Assembly: GCF_900217795.1 (NCBI RefSeq)
Contig: NZ_OBMQ01000016.1
Coordinates: 1 to 64,000, forward strand
Direction of reading: 5' to 3'
Source of the DNA: Ureibacillus xyleni
Lineage (GTDB): Bacteria > Bacillota > Bacilli > Bacillales_A > Planococcaceae
DNA: 64,000 nucleotides
The first letter of the stretch is position 1. The number at the start of each line of letters is the position of its first letter. Both the position numbers and the translations under genes were made by a program. Below the pieces are notes generated by a model, which searched no databases, was not told the origin of the DNA, and saw only the letters and a program-made list of their open reading frames with translations. Below, piece by piece: positions 45,659 through 54,964 of the stretch.

Positions 45659-46585
45659 ATGAAGAAAAAGTTTTTATTTTTATTATTCATTACGATTTTA
45701 GTTGGGTGTCAAGATCAATCTGTATACCAATCTTACAATCATGAAGAAAAAGACGTAGAACAACAAGAGGATACGGTTTCCCCAAATGTAACAGTTCATG
45801 GGTACAGTGGGATAGGGGAGGGGTATGTGATTAAGAAGGATGGGCGGAATAAATGGTTATTGAGCTTGGCAAACATTGTTTCGGGTCATCCCTATGCAAT
45901 GATTCAAACCTCTGAAAATAAAGAGATACAAGCAGAAGTTGTTGCCATAAATAAGGAAAGCAATATTGCCATATTAAAAATAAACAATTCTGCTAATATA
46001 ACTCCCTATACAATTTCAGATAGCCTTACAATTGAGGAAACTCCAAAAGTAGGGGAGATCATTGTTGACGAGAAACAAAACATTCAAGGAATTGTATCGT
46101 TCATTCATCAAAATGACCGTTTCGTTGAAAAAATTATACCAAGTACCGAAATTGAAGAGTTGCTATTAACTGCTGAAGAGGATCCGTTAACCTATAAAGA
46201 ACGACTTGCACTTATTCCTTATTTTGAAAAATTCCCTAGTGAAAAAATTGATAACTCAGTATTCGATGTTAACTCTGATCAATTATTAAGTTTTATTGAC
46301 GAGTTTCATGCTGCTTTAAATTCATATATTAACGATGGAAAGGAGGAATACAGAGCATTCATTGGTAATGATGAACTACTTCAGCATTTTGAAGAGACAA
46401 AAAGCACAAAAATTCAATTTTCAAAAAGTACATTTAAATCGATAAACTACTACGATTATCAATATATTGTTGAATTAGAAACAACGATCAAAGAGGGCCA
46501 AGAAGAAACAAAAGTCACAGAAATTATTCGATGCATTTTAGTCGATCAACAATGGAAAATCATCTCTTTTCAATTTCAACAGTAA
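45659..46585 (+). CDS. lipoprotein with degenerate trypsin-like domain and C-terminal TcaA-like domain
   Basis: 308-residue lipoprotein (lipobox ILVGC, Cys17). Residues about 45-160 resemble the beta-barrel of HtrA-type proteases (GEGYVIKKDGRNKWLLSLANIV; AEVVAINKESNIAILKI), but the catalytic His, Asp and Ser positions are not recognisable: LSLANIV replaces the usual T-x-x-H-V and SNIA the usual DIA. Residues about 210-308 (LLSFIDEFHAALNSYINDG; YDYQYIVELETTI) look like the C-terminal domain of TcaA. A non-enzymatic binding role is inferred. GAGGTGAC lies 5 nt before the ATG; 3 nt from the transporter gene, so likely co-transcribed. Confidence 0.75.
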   Translation: MKKKFLFLLFITILVGCQDQSVYQSYNHEEKDVEQQEDTVSPNVTVHGYSGIGEGYVIKKDGRNKWLLSLANIVSGHPYAMIQTSENKEIQAEVVAINKESNIAILKINNSANITPYTISDSLTIEETPKVGEIIVDEKQNIQGIVSFIHQNDRFVEKIIPSTEIEELLLTAEEDPLTYKERLALIPYFEKFPSEKIDNSVFDVNSDQLLSFIDEFHAALNSYINDGKEEYRAFIGNDELLQHFEETKSTKIQFSKSTFKSINYYDYQYIVELETTIKEGQEETKVTEIIRCILVDQQWKIISFQFQQ

Positions 46586-46656
46586 AGTTCAGTCATAACC
46601 CACATTAGTAAACATACAAATAGTTGATGGCATTACTAACGTGAGGGGGTATTGTT

Positions 46657-47511
46657 ATGTTTTTCCCAAAAGAAGTGGAGATCATTGAAGTAGGTCCTCG
46701 AGATGGGTTACAAAATGAATCGATGTTTGTAGCTACCGAAAAGAAAAAGGAATTGGTTAAATTTCTTTCAAAAACAGGGGTACGTCGCATTGAAACAGCA
46801 TCTTTTGTACATCCGAAAGCCGTACCGCAAATGGCCGATGCAGTGGAAATGGCAGCATTTAGTAATGAGTTAGGTATCGAATATATTGCATTAACACCTA
46901 ATATGAAAGCTTTAGGTCGTGCAATCGAATGTAAAGTGCCTCAAATTGCTGTTTTTGTAGGCGCAACGGAAACCTTTAATCAAAAAAATATAAGAGCTTC
47001 CATCGAAGAATCGTTAGCTGAGTGCAATCTTGTTTTCAAAAAAGCAAAGGCTTGCAATCTGAAAATCCGTGCGTATGTGTCAATGGGCTTTAGCTGTCCG
47101 TATGAAGGCAATGTGTCGTATGAACAAGTAAAACGTGTGGTGGAGCATTTTGAAAAAAATGGAGCAGACGAAATATCAGTGGGCGATACGAATGGTCAGG
47201 CAAATCCACGTATTGTCTATGAACGCTTTTCACGGCTAAAAGATGATTTCCCAAATATTGAATTTGTCGCGCATTTTCATGATACGAATCATTTTGCCTA
47301 TGCGAATGTCGTAGCGGCTTTGCAAGCAGGTATTTCAAAATTTGATAGTTCCATTGCAGGTCTTGGTGGTTGTCCGTTTTCACCCGGCGCTACTGGAAAC
47401 GTATCAACGGAAGGGCTTGTAAAGTTGTTTGATGATATGAAAATTGAAACAGGTATTCATCAAGATGCTTTACACGAAGCGAGCCAATTTGCTAAAAGTT
47501 TATTCATGTAA
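46657..47511 (+). CDS. hydroxymethylglutaryl-CoA lyase
   Basis: 284-residue TIM-barrel enzyme cleaving HMG-CoA to acetoacetate and acetyl-CoA in leucine catabolism. Signatures: VGPRDGLQNES (metal and substrate Arg-Asp), SFVHPKAVPQMADA, DTNGQANP, HFHDTNHFAYANV (metal His-x-His) and the active-site loop GLGGCPFSPGATGNVSTE with the catalytic Cys. GAGGGGG about 8 nt before the ATG. No other leucine-degradation gene is adjacent. An inverted repeat TTAGTAA/TTACTAA lies just upstream (46603-46640) and might be an operator. Confidence 0.95.
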   Translation: MFFPKEVEIIEVGPRDGLQNESMFVATEKKKELVKFLSKTGVRRIETASFVHPKAVPQMADAVEMAAFSNELGIEYIALTPNMKALGRAIECKVPQIAVFVGATETFNQKNIRASIEESLAECNLVFKKAKACNLKIRAYVSMGFSCPYEGNVSYEQVKRVVEHFEKNGADEISVGDTNGQANPRIVYERFSRLKDDFPNIEFVAHFHDTNHFAYANVVAALQAGISKFDSSIAGLGGCPFSPGATGNVSTEGLVKLFDDMKIETGIHQDALHEASQFAKSLFM

Positions 47512-47537
47512 CCTACTATATTTAATAGTAGGTTTTT
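47510..47537 (+). terminator. terminator after HMG-CoA lyase
   Basis: AACCTACTA/TAGTAGGTT stem followed by T5. Confidence 0.75.
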
Positions 47538-47616
47538 ATAATTATATTATGTAAACTTTAAAACTGTTCTTCAATAATCTATAATGAATAGAACTAATCA
47601 TTGTGAGGTAATGTCA

Positions 47617-49371
47617 TTGCAACAAGCTGAACAAATTTTACATCAATATTTCGGTTATCAAACATTTCGACATGTTCAAAAACAAGTGATCGAAAATGTT
47701 CTACATAAAAAAGATACACTATGCGTTATGCCAACAGGTGGTGGGAAGTCGCTTTGTTATCAAATTCCGGCGCTTGTTCGAGATGGTTTAACGATTGTCA
47801 TTTCCCCTCTAATTTCGTTAATGAAAGATCAAGTGGATATGTTACGGGCTAATGGAATTCACAGTGCCTTTATTAACAGCACATTAACGTTTAGTGAAGT
47901 GGATGCAATTATGGAACAAGTTCGTATGAATGCAATCAAATTATTATACATAGCACCAGAAAGATTAGAAAATCAATCTTTTTGTACTGAACTTGCGCAA
48001 TTAAATGTGTCGCTCATTGCAATCGATGAAGCGCATTGTATTTCGCAATGGGGGCATGATTTCCGTCCAAGTTATAGATCGATTCAAAAAATATTTACAT
48101 TATGGCCCAAGAAACCAACTGTCATCGCATTAACAGCTACGGCGACACCAAATGTCAGGGAAGATATATGCAATCTATTACAAATCGATTCAGATAGTGT
48201 ATTTGTTTCAGGCTTTAATCGTGATAATCTATCATTTAAAGTGCTAGTTGGGGAGAATAAGGATCAATATATCAAGCAGTATATAAAAAATAATCCTCAA
48301 GAAGCCGGCATTATTTATGCAGCCACAAGAAAATCTGTTGAAGCGCTACACGCGATGCTTCTTCAAAAGGGAGTTGCCGTAGCAAAATATCATGGTGGGA
48401 TGTATGAGGAAGATCGAAATTATGAACAAAATCGATTTTTAAATGACGAAGCACAAGTGATGGTGGCGACAAATGCATTTGGCATGGGTATTAATAAAAC
48501 AAACGTGCGATTTGTCATTCATTATCAAATGCCTCGTAATATTGAAAGTTATTATCAGGAGGCAGGTAGAGCAGGTCGTGACGGTGTCGAAAGTGAATGT
48601 ATCCTACTATATAGTTCTTCTGACGAGCAAACCCATCGATTTTTAATTGACCAATCTCAAGACCCAACAAGAATTCCCATCGAACTTCAAAAATTGCAGC
48701 AAATGATTGACTATTGCCACACGGAGAAATGCCTACAAAGCTATATGGTCAACTATTTTGGTGAACAAGAAATTCAGGATTGTGGAAAATGTGGGAATTG
48801 CGCGGATGAACGACCGAAACAGGATGTTACAGAAGATGCGCAAAAAGTGTTGTCCTGTGTAATCCGAATGGGGCAAACTTATGGCAAAACGTTAACTTCT
48901 CAAGTATTAGCAGGAGCACGTAATAAAAAGGTGGAGGCATTCCAACATTTATCGACTTACGGAATATTAAAACCTTTATCAGCGAAAGCCGTGGCTAATT
49001 TTATTGATTTTCTAATTTCCGAACGTTTGCTTTTAGTCAAAGCGGGCCAATACCCAACGATTTTTGTTTCACAAGAAGGAAAAGAAGTTTTGTTAGGGAA
49101 AAAGTCTGTGTTCCGACGCACAATTGTAGAAAAAACGGTTGAAAAAATTCAAAACGACCCATTATTTGAACAGCTTCGAATAAAACGAAAACAAATTTCG
49201 GAACTTGAAGGAGTTCCACCATTTGTTGTATTTTCCGATAAAACATTACGTGACATGTGCGAAAAAATGCCGATGAATGAAGAGGAATTTTTAGCAGTAA
49301 GTGGTGTCGGGCAAAATAAATTAGAAAAGTATGGCGAACATTTTATTGCTATCATCAAAGCATTCGTCTAA
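47617..49371 (+). CDS. recQ: RecQ-family ATP-dependent DNA helicase
   Basis: 3'-5' superfamily 2 helicase in recombination and fork repair. Motifs: Q-like YFGYQTFRHVQ, Walker A MPTGGGKSLCYQIPALV, Ib SPLISLMKDQVD, DEAH in IDEAHCISQWGHDFR, ALTATAT, MVATNAFGMGINK, and YYQEAGRAGRDG. The RQC zinc cysteines are seen in CLQSYMV, DCGKCGNC, and a C-terminal HRDC domain is present (ISELEGVPPFVVFSDKTL). TTG at 47617 (LQQAEQILHQYFGYQ) has GTGAGG 8 nt upstream and gives a length near other Bacillales RecQ; the in-frame ATGs at 47584 and 47611 lack a usable site. Confidence 0.95.
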   Translation: MQQAEQILHQYFGYQTFRHVQKQVIENVLHKKDTLCVMPTGGGKSLCYQIPALVRDGLTIVISPLISLMKDQVDMLRANGIHSAFINSTLTFSEVDAIMEQVRMNAIKLLYIAPERLENQSFCTELAQLNVSLIAIDEAHCISQWGHDFRPSYRSIQKIFTLWPKKPTVIALTATATPNVREDICNLLQIDSDSVFVSGFNRDNLSFKVLVGENKDQYIKQYIKNNPQEAGIIYAATRKSVEALHAMLLQKGVAVAKYHGGMYEEDRNYEQNRFLNDEAQVMVATNAFGMGINKTNVRFVIHYQMPRNIESYYQEAGRAGRDGVESECILLYSSSDEQTHRFLIDQSQDPTRIPIELQKLQQMIDYCHTEKCLQSYMVNYFGEQEIQDCGKCGNCADERPKQDVTEDAQKVLSCVIRMGQTYGKTLTSQVLAGARNKKVEAFQHLSTYGILKPLSAKAVANFIDFLISERLLLVKAGQYPTIFVSQEGKEVLLGKKSVFRRTIVEKTVEKIQNDPLFEQLRIKRKQISELEGVPPFVVFSDKTLRDMCEKMPMNEEEFLAVSGVGQNKLEKYGEHFIAIIKAFV

Positions 49372-49373
49372 AT

Positions 49374-49405
49374 AAAAAGCCGGCATGTACTGTCGGCTTT
49401 TATTA
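49374..49405. terminator. bidirectional terminator between recQ and msrA
   Basis: AAAAGCCGGCA/TGTCGGCTTTT stem (one G-U pair) with T runs on both strands. Confidence 0.85.
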
Positions 49406-49921
49406 CTACTTCCAATGACTATTAATAAATTCATCGCGACCGGATTTTTCACGGTCTTCTTTATAATGGTCTGGCTCTTTTTTGTAATAATCTTGATGAT
49501 AATCTTCTGCTATATAAAATATGCTAGCTGGCAAAATCTCTGTTACTATTGTTTTTTTAAAACGTCCACTTTCTGCAAGCATCTGTTTTGATTTTTCCGC
49601 CAAAATCCGTTGTTCTTCAGAATGATAAAAAATGGCGGTTTTATAAGACTCACCACGATCATGGAATTGTCCACCATCATCCGTTGGGTCAATTTGCATC
49701 CAATAAATTTCTAATAGTTTCTTATAAGAAAACACACTAGAGTCGAATTCAATCTGGACCACTTCTAAATGACCAGTATCACCTTTTTTCACTCGTTCAT
49801 AGGTTGGAAAATCAACATGTCCACCCATATATCCTGATGTGACTTTATGTATACCATCCCATTCGACAAACGGTTTTACCATACACCAGAAACACCCGCC
49901 GGCAAAGGTTGCTTTTTCCAT
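49406..49921 (-). CDS. msrA: peptide methionine sulfoxide reductase MsrA
   Basis: 171-residue repair enzyme reducing Met-S-sulfoxide in proteins. Active-site [15 protein letters not shown] with the catalytic Cys; [36 protein letters not shown] and the resolving region AEDYHQDYY follow. The C-terminal tail lacks the extra Cys of some MsrA. No MsrB is fused or adjacent. The ATG at 49921 has TTGGAGG 8 nt upstream; the TTG codon itself is not a start. Confidence 0.96.
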   Translation of the reverse strand: MEKATFAGGCFWCMVKPFVEWDGIHKVTSGYMGGHVDFPTYERVKKGDTGHLEVVQIEFDSSVFSYKKLLEIYWMQIDPTDDGGQFHDRGESYKTAIFYHSEEQRILAEKSKQMLAESGRFKKTIVTEILPASIFYIAEDYHQDYYKKEPDHYKEDREKSGRDEFINSHWK

Positions 49922-50108
49922 TTTCTGCGCCTCCAATGTTTAAAATAAATAGTATTGTAGCATAATAGTCTACAATCAACAATTAATACGCAATACATAA
50001 TAGTTCCTTCAAGCAATATATCCTCCATTAGTAGTATAATAATGGTAAAATGAAACTTTCTTAAATTTCAAACGTCTCGTATTTGCAGTGGATTAAAAGG
50101 AGAATTGT

Positions 50109-51074
50109 ATGGAAGAAAATCAGAACTCAGTAACACGACAAAAAAGAACTAAAAAAAGAAAAATGCGAAAAAGAAGAATCTTATTGCTCGTTTTATTTGC
50201 CTTAATTGTAAGTGGTGCGTCATTTTCAATTTATCAATACCGTAATGGCCTTCAACTAGCAAAAAAGGCTGAACAACCAATAGAAGAAGAGAAAATTGAA
50301 TTTGTAGCAGATGAAAAAACTGAAAAAATTTCAAATTATTTAATTATCGGTGTTGATACGAGGGGAGAAAAACAATCCAGATCGGATACGATGATGGTAT
50401 TATCTTGGAATAAAGAAAAGAATACCTTAAAACTAGTTTCCTTTATGCGAGATATTTACGCTGAAATCCCTGGCTATGAATCTTATAAATTAAACACTGC
50501 ATATTTTCTCGGCGGCGTGCAATTATTAAAAGACACATTGAATACTATGTTTGAAGTTCCTGTTCATCATTATGCTATTATCGATTTCAAAAGTTTTGAA
50601 TCATTAATTGATATTTTAGCTCCAGAAGGCATAGAAATTGATGTGGAAAAAGATATGTCTGCCTTCATTGGAGTGAACTTAAAACAAGGTGTACAAAAAT
50701 TAAACGGAAAAGAGCTTTTAGGTTATGCAAGATTCCGTTATGATGCCAACAGTGATTTTGGTCGTGTGGAACGTCAACAAAAAGTAATCGACGCTTTAAA
50801 AGATGAACTGTTATCACCAAGTAACTTGCCAAATTTACCAAAGCTTGTTGGTGCAGCACAAGGGTATATCACTTCTGATCTAACAACGAAAGAAGAATTA
50901 AAAACAGTACTTGGCGTCGTAGCAGGCGGAAACATTGAAATCGAAAAGCTAAGAATACCAGTGGAAGGAACTTATAAACTGGAAGAATATAGCCATGCCG
51001 GGGAAGTGTTGGAAATTGATATTGAAACAAATAAGCAAAAAATCCACGAATTCCTTCAATTAGAAGCAGAGTAA
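50109..51074 (+). CDS. LytR-CpsA-Psr (LCP) family cell-wall polymer transferase
   Basis: 321-residue membrane-anchored protein: very basic N-terminus (KRTKKRKMRKRR), one TM at about 24-42, and an extracytoplasmic LCP domain. Conserved pieces: YLIIGVDTRGEKQSRSDTMM (phosphate-binding Asp/Arg), KLVSFMRDIYAEIPGYESYK, KLNTAYFLGG, GYARFRYDANSDFGRVERQQ. LCP enzymes attach teichoic acids or other anionic polymers to peptidoglycan. AAAAGGAG lies 6 nt before the ATG. Confidence 0.94.
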   Translation: MEENQNSVTRQKRTKKRKMRKRRILLLVLFALIVSGASFSIYQYRNGLQLAKKAEQPIEEEKIEFVADEKTEKISNYLIIGVDTRGEKQSRSDTMMVLSWNKEKNTLKLVSFMRDIYAEIPGYESYKLNTAYFLGGVQLLKDTLNTMFEVPVHHYAIIDFKSFESLIDILAPEGIEIDVEKDMSAFIGVNLKQGVQKLNGKELLGYARFRYDANSDFGRVERQQKVIDALKDELLSPSNLPNLPKLVGAAQGYITSDLTTKEELKTVLGVVAGGNIEIEKLRIPVEGTYKLEEYSHAGEVLEIDIETNKQKIHEFLQLEAE

Positions 51075-51144
51075 TCTATTAGAAAAATTCAATTTCCATG
51101 ATAAAATAAAAATAAGTATAATTTCTGTTCGACGGGGTGGTCCA

Positions 51145-52368
51145 TTGGAAAGAGAAAAAGGTTTCGGTGATCGAGTACCAAGTGAAAAATCTGCATTTTT
51201 TTCAACAAGGTTTATACGTTTTTTAGGTGGAAAAAATCTTTTATTTTCACTTATTTCATTAGTATTGCTCGGGTTAGTCATATTCATTTTTAATAAAGTC
51301 GCTTTTATTTTTTATCCGTTACAAGTGTTATTTGAAGTAGTCATTTTGCTAGGTGTTTTGGCAATTATTGGTTATTATCTTTTAAGACCTTTTATTCGCC
51401 TTGCTGAAAAAGGGAAAGGGAAAGTACCACGAGGAATTGTAATCTTAATTTTGTATATTATTGTGGCAGCATTAATTACATTAATTTCTTTACTCGTGTA
51501 CCCATTTTTACGAGATCAATTTATGAATTTAGTTCAGGAATTCCCTGTTTACTTTATGTCGTTAATCGAAAGTATTGTTACATATTTAAATAACTCAAGA
51601 TTTAACGAGTTATTTATGAAGTTAAACTTTGATTATGACGCAGTATTAACAGATATTACAAATGACCTTGTCTCAACAGTGAAAGATACGTTCGCAAACA
51701 TCGCTTCTACTGTTGCATCAGGTATTACTGGCTTTGTTTCAACATTAACAGGTATTTTATTATCCCTTGTGACAGTTCCATTTATTTTGTTTTACTTATT
51801 GTACGAAGGCGAAAAAATGCCGAAGTTTATTTTGCGTATTTTCCCACCAAGAATGCGTAATGAAGTAGGACAAGTTTTAAAAGAAATGGATAAACAAGTA
51901 AGTTCTTACATACAAGGACAAATTTTAGTGTCGATTTGTATCGGAGCAATGATGACAATCGGATTTTTAATCATTGGCCTCGATTATGCACTGTTACTTG
52001 GATTTTTAGCAATGATTACAAGTGTTGTACCTTATTTAGGTCCAGCCATTGCAATTACGCCAGCATTAGTTATTGCCATTGTAAATTCACCTTTTATGTT
52101 AATTAAATTAATTATCGTTTGGACGATTGTACAATTAATAGAAGGTAAATTTATTACACCGAATATTATGGGGAAATCGTTATCGGTTCATCCAATTACA
52201 ATCATTTTCGTCTTATTAACAGCAGGATCATTATTTGGAGTTGCAGGAGTCATTTTAGGTATTCCAGGTTATGCATTATTAAAAGTTGTTGTTTCGCATT
52301 TCAACGCACTAGTGAAAAAACGCTACAATCGTTTTGAAACAGACCCAGCAAATAAATATGAAATTTAA
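51145..52368 (+). CDS. AI-2E family (PerM-like) transporter
   Basis: About 407-residue polytopic membrane protein with seven to eight helices. Typical stretches: FYPLQVLFEVVILLGVLAII, RGIVILILYIIVAALITLIS, LYEGEKMPKFILRIFPP, YIQGQILVSICIGAMMTIG, and SVVPYLGPAIAITPALVIA, the family signature. The family includes TqsA and a group of ion transporters; the substrate is unknown. Start TTG at 51145 with ACGGGGTGG 7 nt upstream. A strong terminator follows. Confidence 0.92.
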   Translation: MEREKGFGDRVPSEKSAFFSTRFIRFLGGKNLLFSLISLVLLGLVIFIFNKVAFIFYPLQVLFEVVILLGVLAIIGYYLLRPFIRLAEKGKGKVPRGIVILILYIIVAALITLISLLVYPFLRDQFMNLVQEFPVYFMSLIESIVTYLNNSRFNELFMKLNFDYDAVLTDITNDLVSTVKDTFANIASTVASGITGFVSTLTGILLSLVTVPFILFYLLYEGEKMPKFILRIFPPRMRNEVGQVLKEMDKQVSSYIQGQILVSICIGAMMTIGFLIIGLDYALLLGFLAMITSVVPYLGPAIAITPALVIAIVNSPFMLIKLIIVWTIVQLIEGKFITPNIMGKSLSVHPITIIFVLLTAGSLFGVAGVILGIPGYALLKVVVSHFNALVKKRYNRFETDPANKYEI

Positions 52369-52398
52369 AACAGCAGAGATTTTTCTGCTGTTTTTTTT
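52367..52398 (+). terminator. terminator after AI-2E transporter
   Basis: AAAACAGCAGA/TCTGCTGTTTT followed by further T. Confidence 0.9.
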
Positions 52399-52479
52399 AC
52401 GGCGAAAAAAGAAAAAGTTTTAAGTTTTAAGTTTAAAAAAAATGAAATGACTCATAATAATGTGGTGGAGGTGAGATAC

Positions 52480-52656
52480 ATGGCACGTAACAACAACAAC
52501 AACAACCAAAACGAACGCAACAATCGTCAAAACGATGATTTAGCAAACCGTAATCGCAACAACCGTGAAGAGTTTGCTGAAGAAGCAAACTTCGATCGCA
52601 ACAACAACAATAATAACAATAACAACAACCAAAACAACAACCGTGAGAACCGCTAA
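52480..52656 (+). CDS. Asn/Arg-rich 58-residue protein, possible gamma-type small spore protein
   Basis: Tiny hydrophilic protein with a strong ribosome site (GGTGGAGGTGAG, 5-8 nt before the ATG). Composition is dominated by Asn, Arg and Gln, with runs of six and ten Asn (two AAC/AAT tracts) around a central NREEFAEEANFDRN. The EEFAEE core is like the TEFASE element of gamma-type SASP (SspE), which are Asn/Gln-rich; this likeness is the only hint at function. Asn tracts could change length by slippage. Start 52480 is preferred over 52447. Confidence 0.7.
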   Translation: MARNNNNNNQNERNNRQNDDLANRNRNNREEFAEEANFDRNNNNNNNNNNQNNNRENR

Positions 52657-52694
52657 GGAAACTCACCCATAAAGAGTTTATAAGCTCTGAACTG

Positions 52695-52738
52695 AACCCC
52701 GAATAGAACACTTTAAAAAGTGTGCTGTTCGGGGTTTT
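52695..52738 (+). terminator. terminator after Asn-rich gene
   Basis: Long stem AACCCCGAA...TTCGGGGTT, extended by AACAC/GTGTG, followed by TT; strong fold. Confidence 0.85.
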
Positions 52739-52770
52739 AGTATAGACACTGTGAAGGAAGGTAAACAAAA

Positions 52771-53481
52771 ATGGACGTAGCTGATTTAATTATTCGATTA
52801 TTTATAGCCTTCTTTGTTCTACTCACATTAACAAGAATTATGGGGCGTAAAGAAATTAGTCAAATGACTTCATTCAATTTTGCATCGTCCATTGCAATTG
52901 GTTCGATTGCAGCAAATTTAGCAATTGATAATAACCTAACGATTCGAAATGGAGTTATTGCCTTAGTTGTTTGGACAATTTTCACTTTAATCATGGCTTT
53001 TATTGATATTAAGTTTAAGGGCGCGAGGAAGTTCACGACAGGTGAGCCGATTATTGTCATTAAAGATGGCCAGATAATGGATAAAGCATTAAAAAAAGCA
53101 CAGCTTGATTTAAATTCTTTAACTAGCATGTTACGTGAAAAAGATGTTTTTTCATTAAAGGACGTTGATTATGCCTTCTTTGAAACAAGTGGTAAACTCT
53201 CCGTATTGAAAAAGGAACAAAAACAACCTGTTACAAAAGAAGATGTAAGTATTCCAATTCAAAAGAAACTTTACCGTACAACCATCGAACTAATTTCAGA
53301 TGGAGAAATAAATATGAACAATCTAATTAAAGTAGACCTTAGTCAAACTTGGTTAGATCAACAATTGAAGTCTGCTGGTATCAATTCTATTGCTGATGTT
53401 TTTATTGCAGAGCTACAAACGGACGGAAGCCTTTACATTGACAAGAAAAAGGATGGGCTAGGAGAAGTGGAAGGTAAGTAA
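52771..53481 (+). CDS. DUF421 membrane protein (YetF/YrbG-like)
   Basis: 236-residue protein: three N-terminal helices with LTRIMGRKEISQMTSFNFASS and GSIAANLAID, then two cytoplasmic alpha/beta subdomains (GEPIIVIKDGQIMDKAL; LDLNSLTSMLREKDVFSLKDV; ADVFIAELQTDGSLYI). These match the DUF421 family, in Bacillus represented by YetF and YdfS-type proteins of sporulating cells; role unknown. GAAGGAAGG precedes the ATG. Confidence 0.92.
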   Translation: MDVADLIIRLFIAFFVLLTLTRIMGRKEISQMTSFNFASSIAIGSIAANLAIDNNLTIRNGVIALVVWTIFTLIMAFIDIKFKGARKFTTGEPIIVIKDGQIMDKALKKAQLDLNSLTSMLREKDVFSLKDVDYAFFETSGKLSVLKKEQKQPVTKEDVSIPIQKKLYRTTIELISDGEINMNNLIKVDLSQTWLDQQLKSAGINSIADVFIAELQTDGSLYIDKKKDGLGEVEGK

Positions 53482-53503
53482 TGAAAAATGACTTACCTTT
53501 TTA
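53471..53503 (+). terminator. terminator overlapping the DUF421 stop codon
   Basis: AAGGTAAGT/ACTTACCTT stem followed by T5; the upstream arm includes the stop codon. Confidence 0.7.
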
Positions 53504-53546
53504 TATGGCATTTACTATAAAATGTATATAAAAAGGTGATGATGTA

Positions 53547-54524
53547 ATGTTGAACATTGATAACAACGCAAAAAGGCTTTTGGCGATAAAGGATATTCTC
53601 TATACATACACAGATGAAGAGCATGCACTAAGTATTTCGAACATATTAGAAAAACTGAAAATGCATTATGGGGATGCACAATTTAGTAAAAATACGATAA
53701 AAAGTGCAATAAAGGATTTACAGGAGTACGGGTTTCATATAGAAGAAGAAACACGGGAAAATAAAACGGTATATTACAGCCATCAATATCGGAATTTTGA
53801 AATTTATGAATTGAGAATGTTAATTGACGCAGTGGCTTCAGCTAAGTTTCTGACGTCTAAAGAATCTGAACAACTTATTAAAAAGATTAAGCAGCTAACA
53901 AGTGAACATCTTTCCAAAAAGTTAAAAAGTCATATCCATATTGACCCTTCATTAAAGGTGGGAAACCGTGAAGTTCGCTATCATATAGATAACATCCATC
54001 AAGCTATTATTGATAAAAAGATCGTTTCGTTTCAATATGGTAAATACAATGTTAAAAAGGAGTTTATCCTACGCCACGATGGAAAAAGATACATAGTCAT
54101 TCCTTTAGAATTAGTGTGGATTAATGATTTTTATTATTTAGTGGCAAAACAGGATGATAAAATTAAACATTTTAGAGTAGATCGGATGAAAAAAATTAGT
54201 GTACTGGAAGAGTCCTTTCAAAATGAAGAATTTGAGCTTCGTGATCATTTAAGACAATCTTTCAATATGTATCCTGGTAAACCTGAATATGTAGAAATCA
54301 CTTTTAATCAATCACTACTAAATGCAATTTTAGATCATTTTGGAACAGACGTTTATATAAAAAAATACGATGACAATACGTTTACCATCAAAATAGAAGC
54401 ATCCATCAATGAAGGTTTTATTCGGTGGCTACTAACATGGGGGAGTGATGCGAAAGTAGTTGCCCCTCAACACCTTATTGAAAAAATGAAAGATGAGATA
54501 ACGAAAATGAATAACCTTTATTAA
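53547..54524 (+). CDS. WYL-domain transcriptional regulator
   Basis: 325-residue DNA-binding protein. N-terminal winged helix (HALSISNILEKL; FSKNTIKSAIKDLQEYGF), a central helical part (YELRMLIDAVASAKFLTSKES), then a WYL domain (IVSFQYGKYNVKKEFILRHDGK, VIPLELVWINDFYYLVAK, HFRVDRM) and a WCX-like C-terminal domain. WYL regulators bind nucleic acids or nucleotides and often govern DNA-damage or defence genes; the targets here are unknown. AAAGGTGATG precedes the ATG. Confidence 0.9.
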   Translation: MLNIDNNAKRLLAIKDILYTYTDEEHALSISNILEKLKMHYGDAQFSKNTIKSAIKDLQEYGFHIEEETRENKTVYYSHQYRNFEIYELRMLIDAVASAKFLTSKESEQLIKKIKQLTSEHLSKKLKSHIHIDPSLKVGNREVRYHIDNIHQAIIDKKIVSFQYGKYNVKKEFILRHDGKRYIVIPLELVWINDFYYLVAKQDDKIKHFRVDRMKKISVLEESFQNEEFELRDHLRQSFNMYPGKPEYVEITFNQSLLNAILDHFGTDVYIKKYDDNTFTIKIEASINEGFIRWLLTWGSDAKVVAPQHLIEKMKDEITKMNNLY

Positions 54525-54525
54525 C

Positions 54526-54553
54526 AAGGCATCCACTTATGGGATGCTTTTTT
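54526..54553 (+). terminator. terminator after WYL regulator
   Basis: GCATCC/GGATGC core with flanking pairs, followed by T6. Confidence 0.75.
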
Positions 54554-54611
54554 CGTTGTCAAAAATTTGAACACCTCTTATGGTTTACTAAAGTTACGAG
54601 GGGGAGTTAAT

Positions 54612-54959
54612 TTGAAAAATCATTGGGAAGAAATTCTTGTTGTTGGTGGCGAGGGTGGAAGTATTAAATTGTATGGTTCAAAAACGGCTATAGGGGATTG
54701 GATTTATTCAACGGAAAAAAATGAAAGTGCTTTAATTGATTTCTTTGACGATGAAGATTTAAAATCCGTTGCTGTACAAAAATCTAAAGTGGTAAGTAAT
54801 TGGGAAGAGGCAATTTATTTACTCGGCCCTTATTGGATGAATTTATATCCCATACATGTGCATCCAGCATTTAAATTAAAAGTGTGGGAAGAAGTTAATA
54901 AACAAGAAGAAGTACGTTCTCTTTCACGTTGGAAGAGACTTTGCGTAAGAGGAGAGTGA
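54612..54959 (+). CDS. hypothetical protein, co-transcribed with DUF1643 gene
   Basis: 115-residue acidic, aromatic-rich protein with no family I can name: KNHWEEILVVGGEGGSIKLY, GDWIYSTEKNESALIDFFDD, NWEEAIYLLGPYWMNLYP, HVHPAFKLKVWEEV. TTG start at 54612 with GAGGGGGAG 5 nt upstream; the in-frame TTG at 54567 has none. It ends 5 nt before the DUF1643 gene, so the two form a pair. Confidence 0.75.
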   Translation: MKNHWEEILVVGGEGGSIKLYGSKTAIGDWIYSTEKNESALIDFFDDEDLKSVAVQKSKVVSNWEEAIYLLGPYWMNLYPIHVHPAFKLKVWEEVNKQEEVRSLSRWKRLCVRGE

Positions 54960-54964
54960 ACTGG

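Noticed and set aside
47584-49371. RecQ as part of a defence island with the WYL regulator and dynamins
   Set aside because: RecQ is of the ordinary housekeeping type with HRDC, the WYL gene is 10 kb from the dynamin operon, and intervening genes are metabolic.
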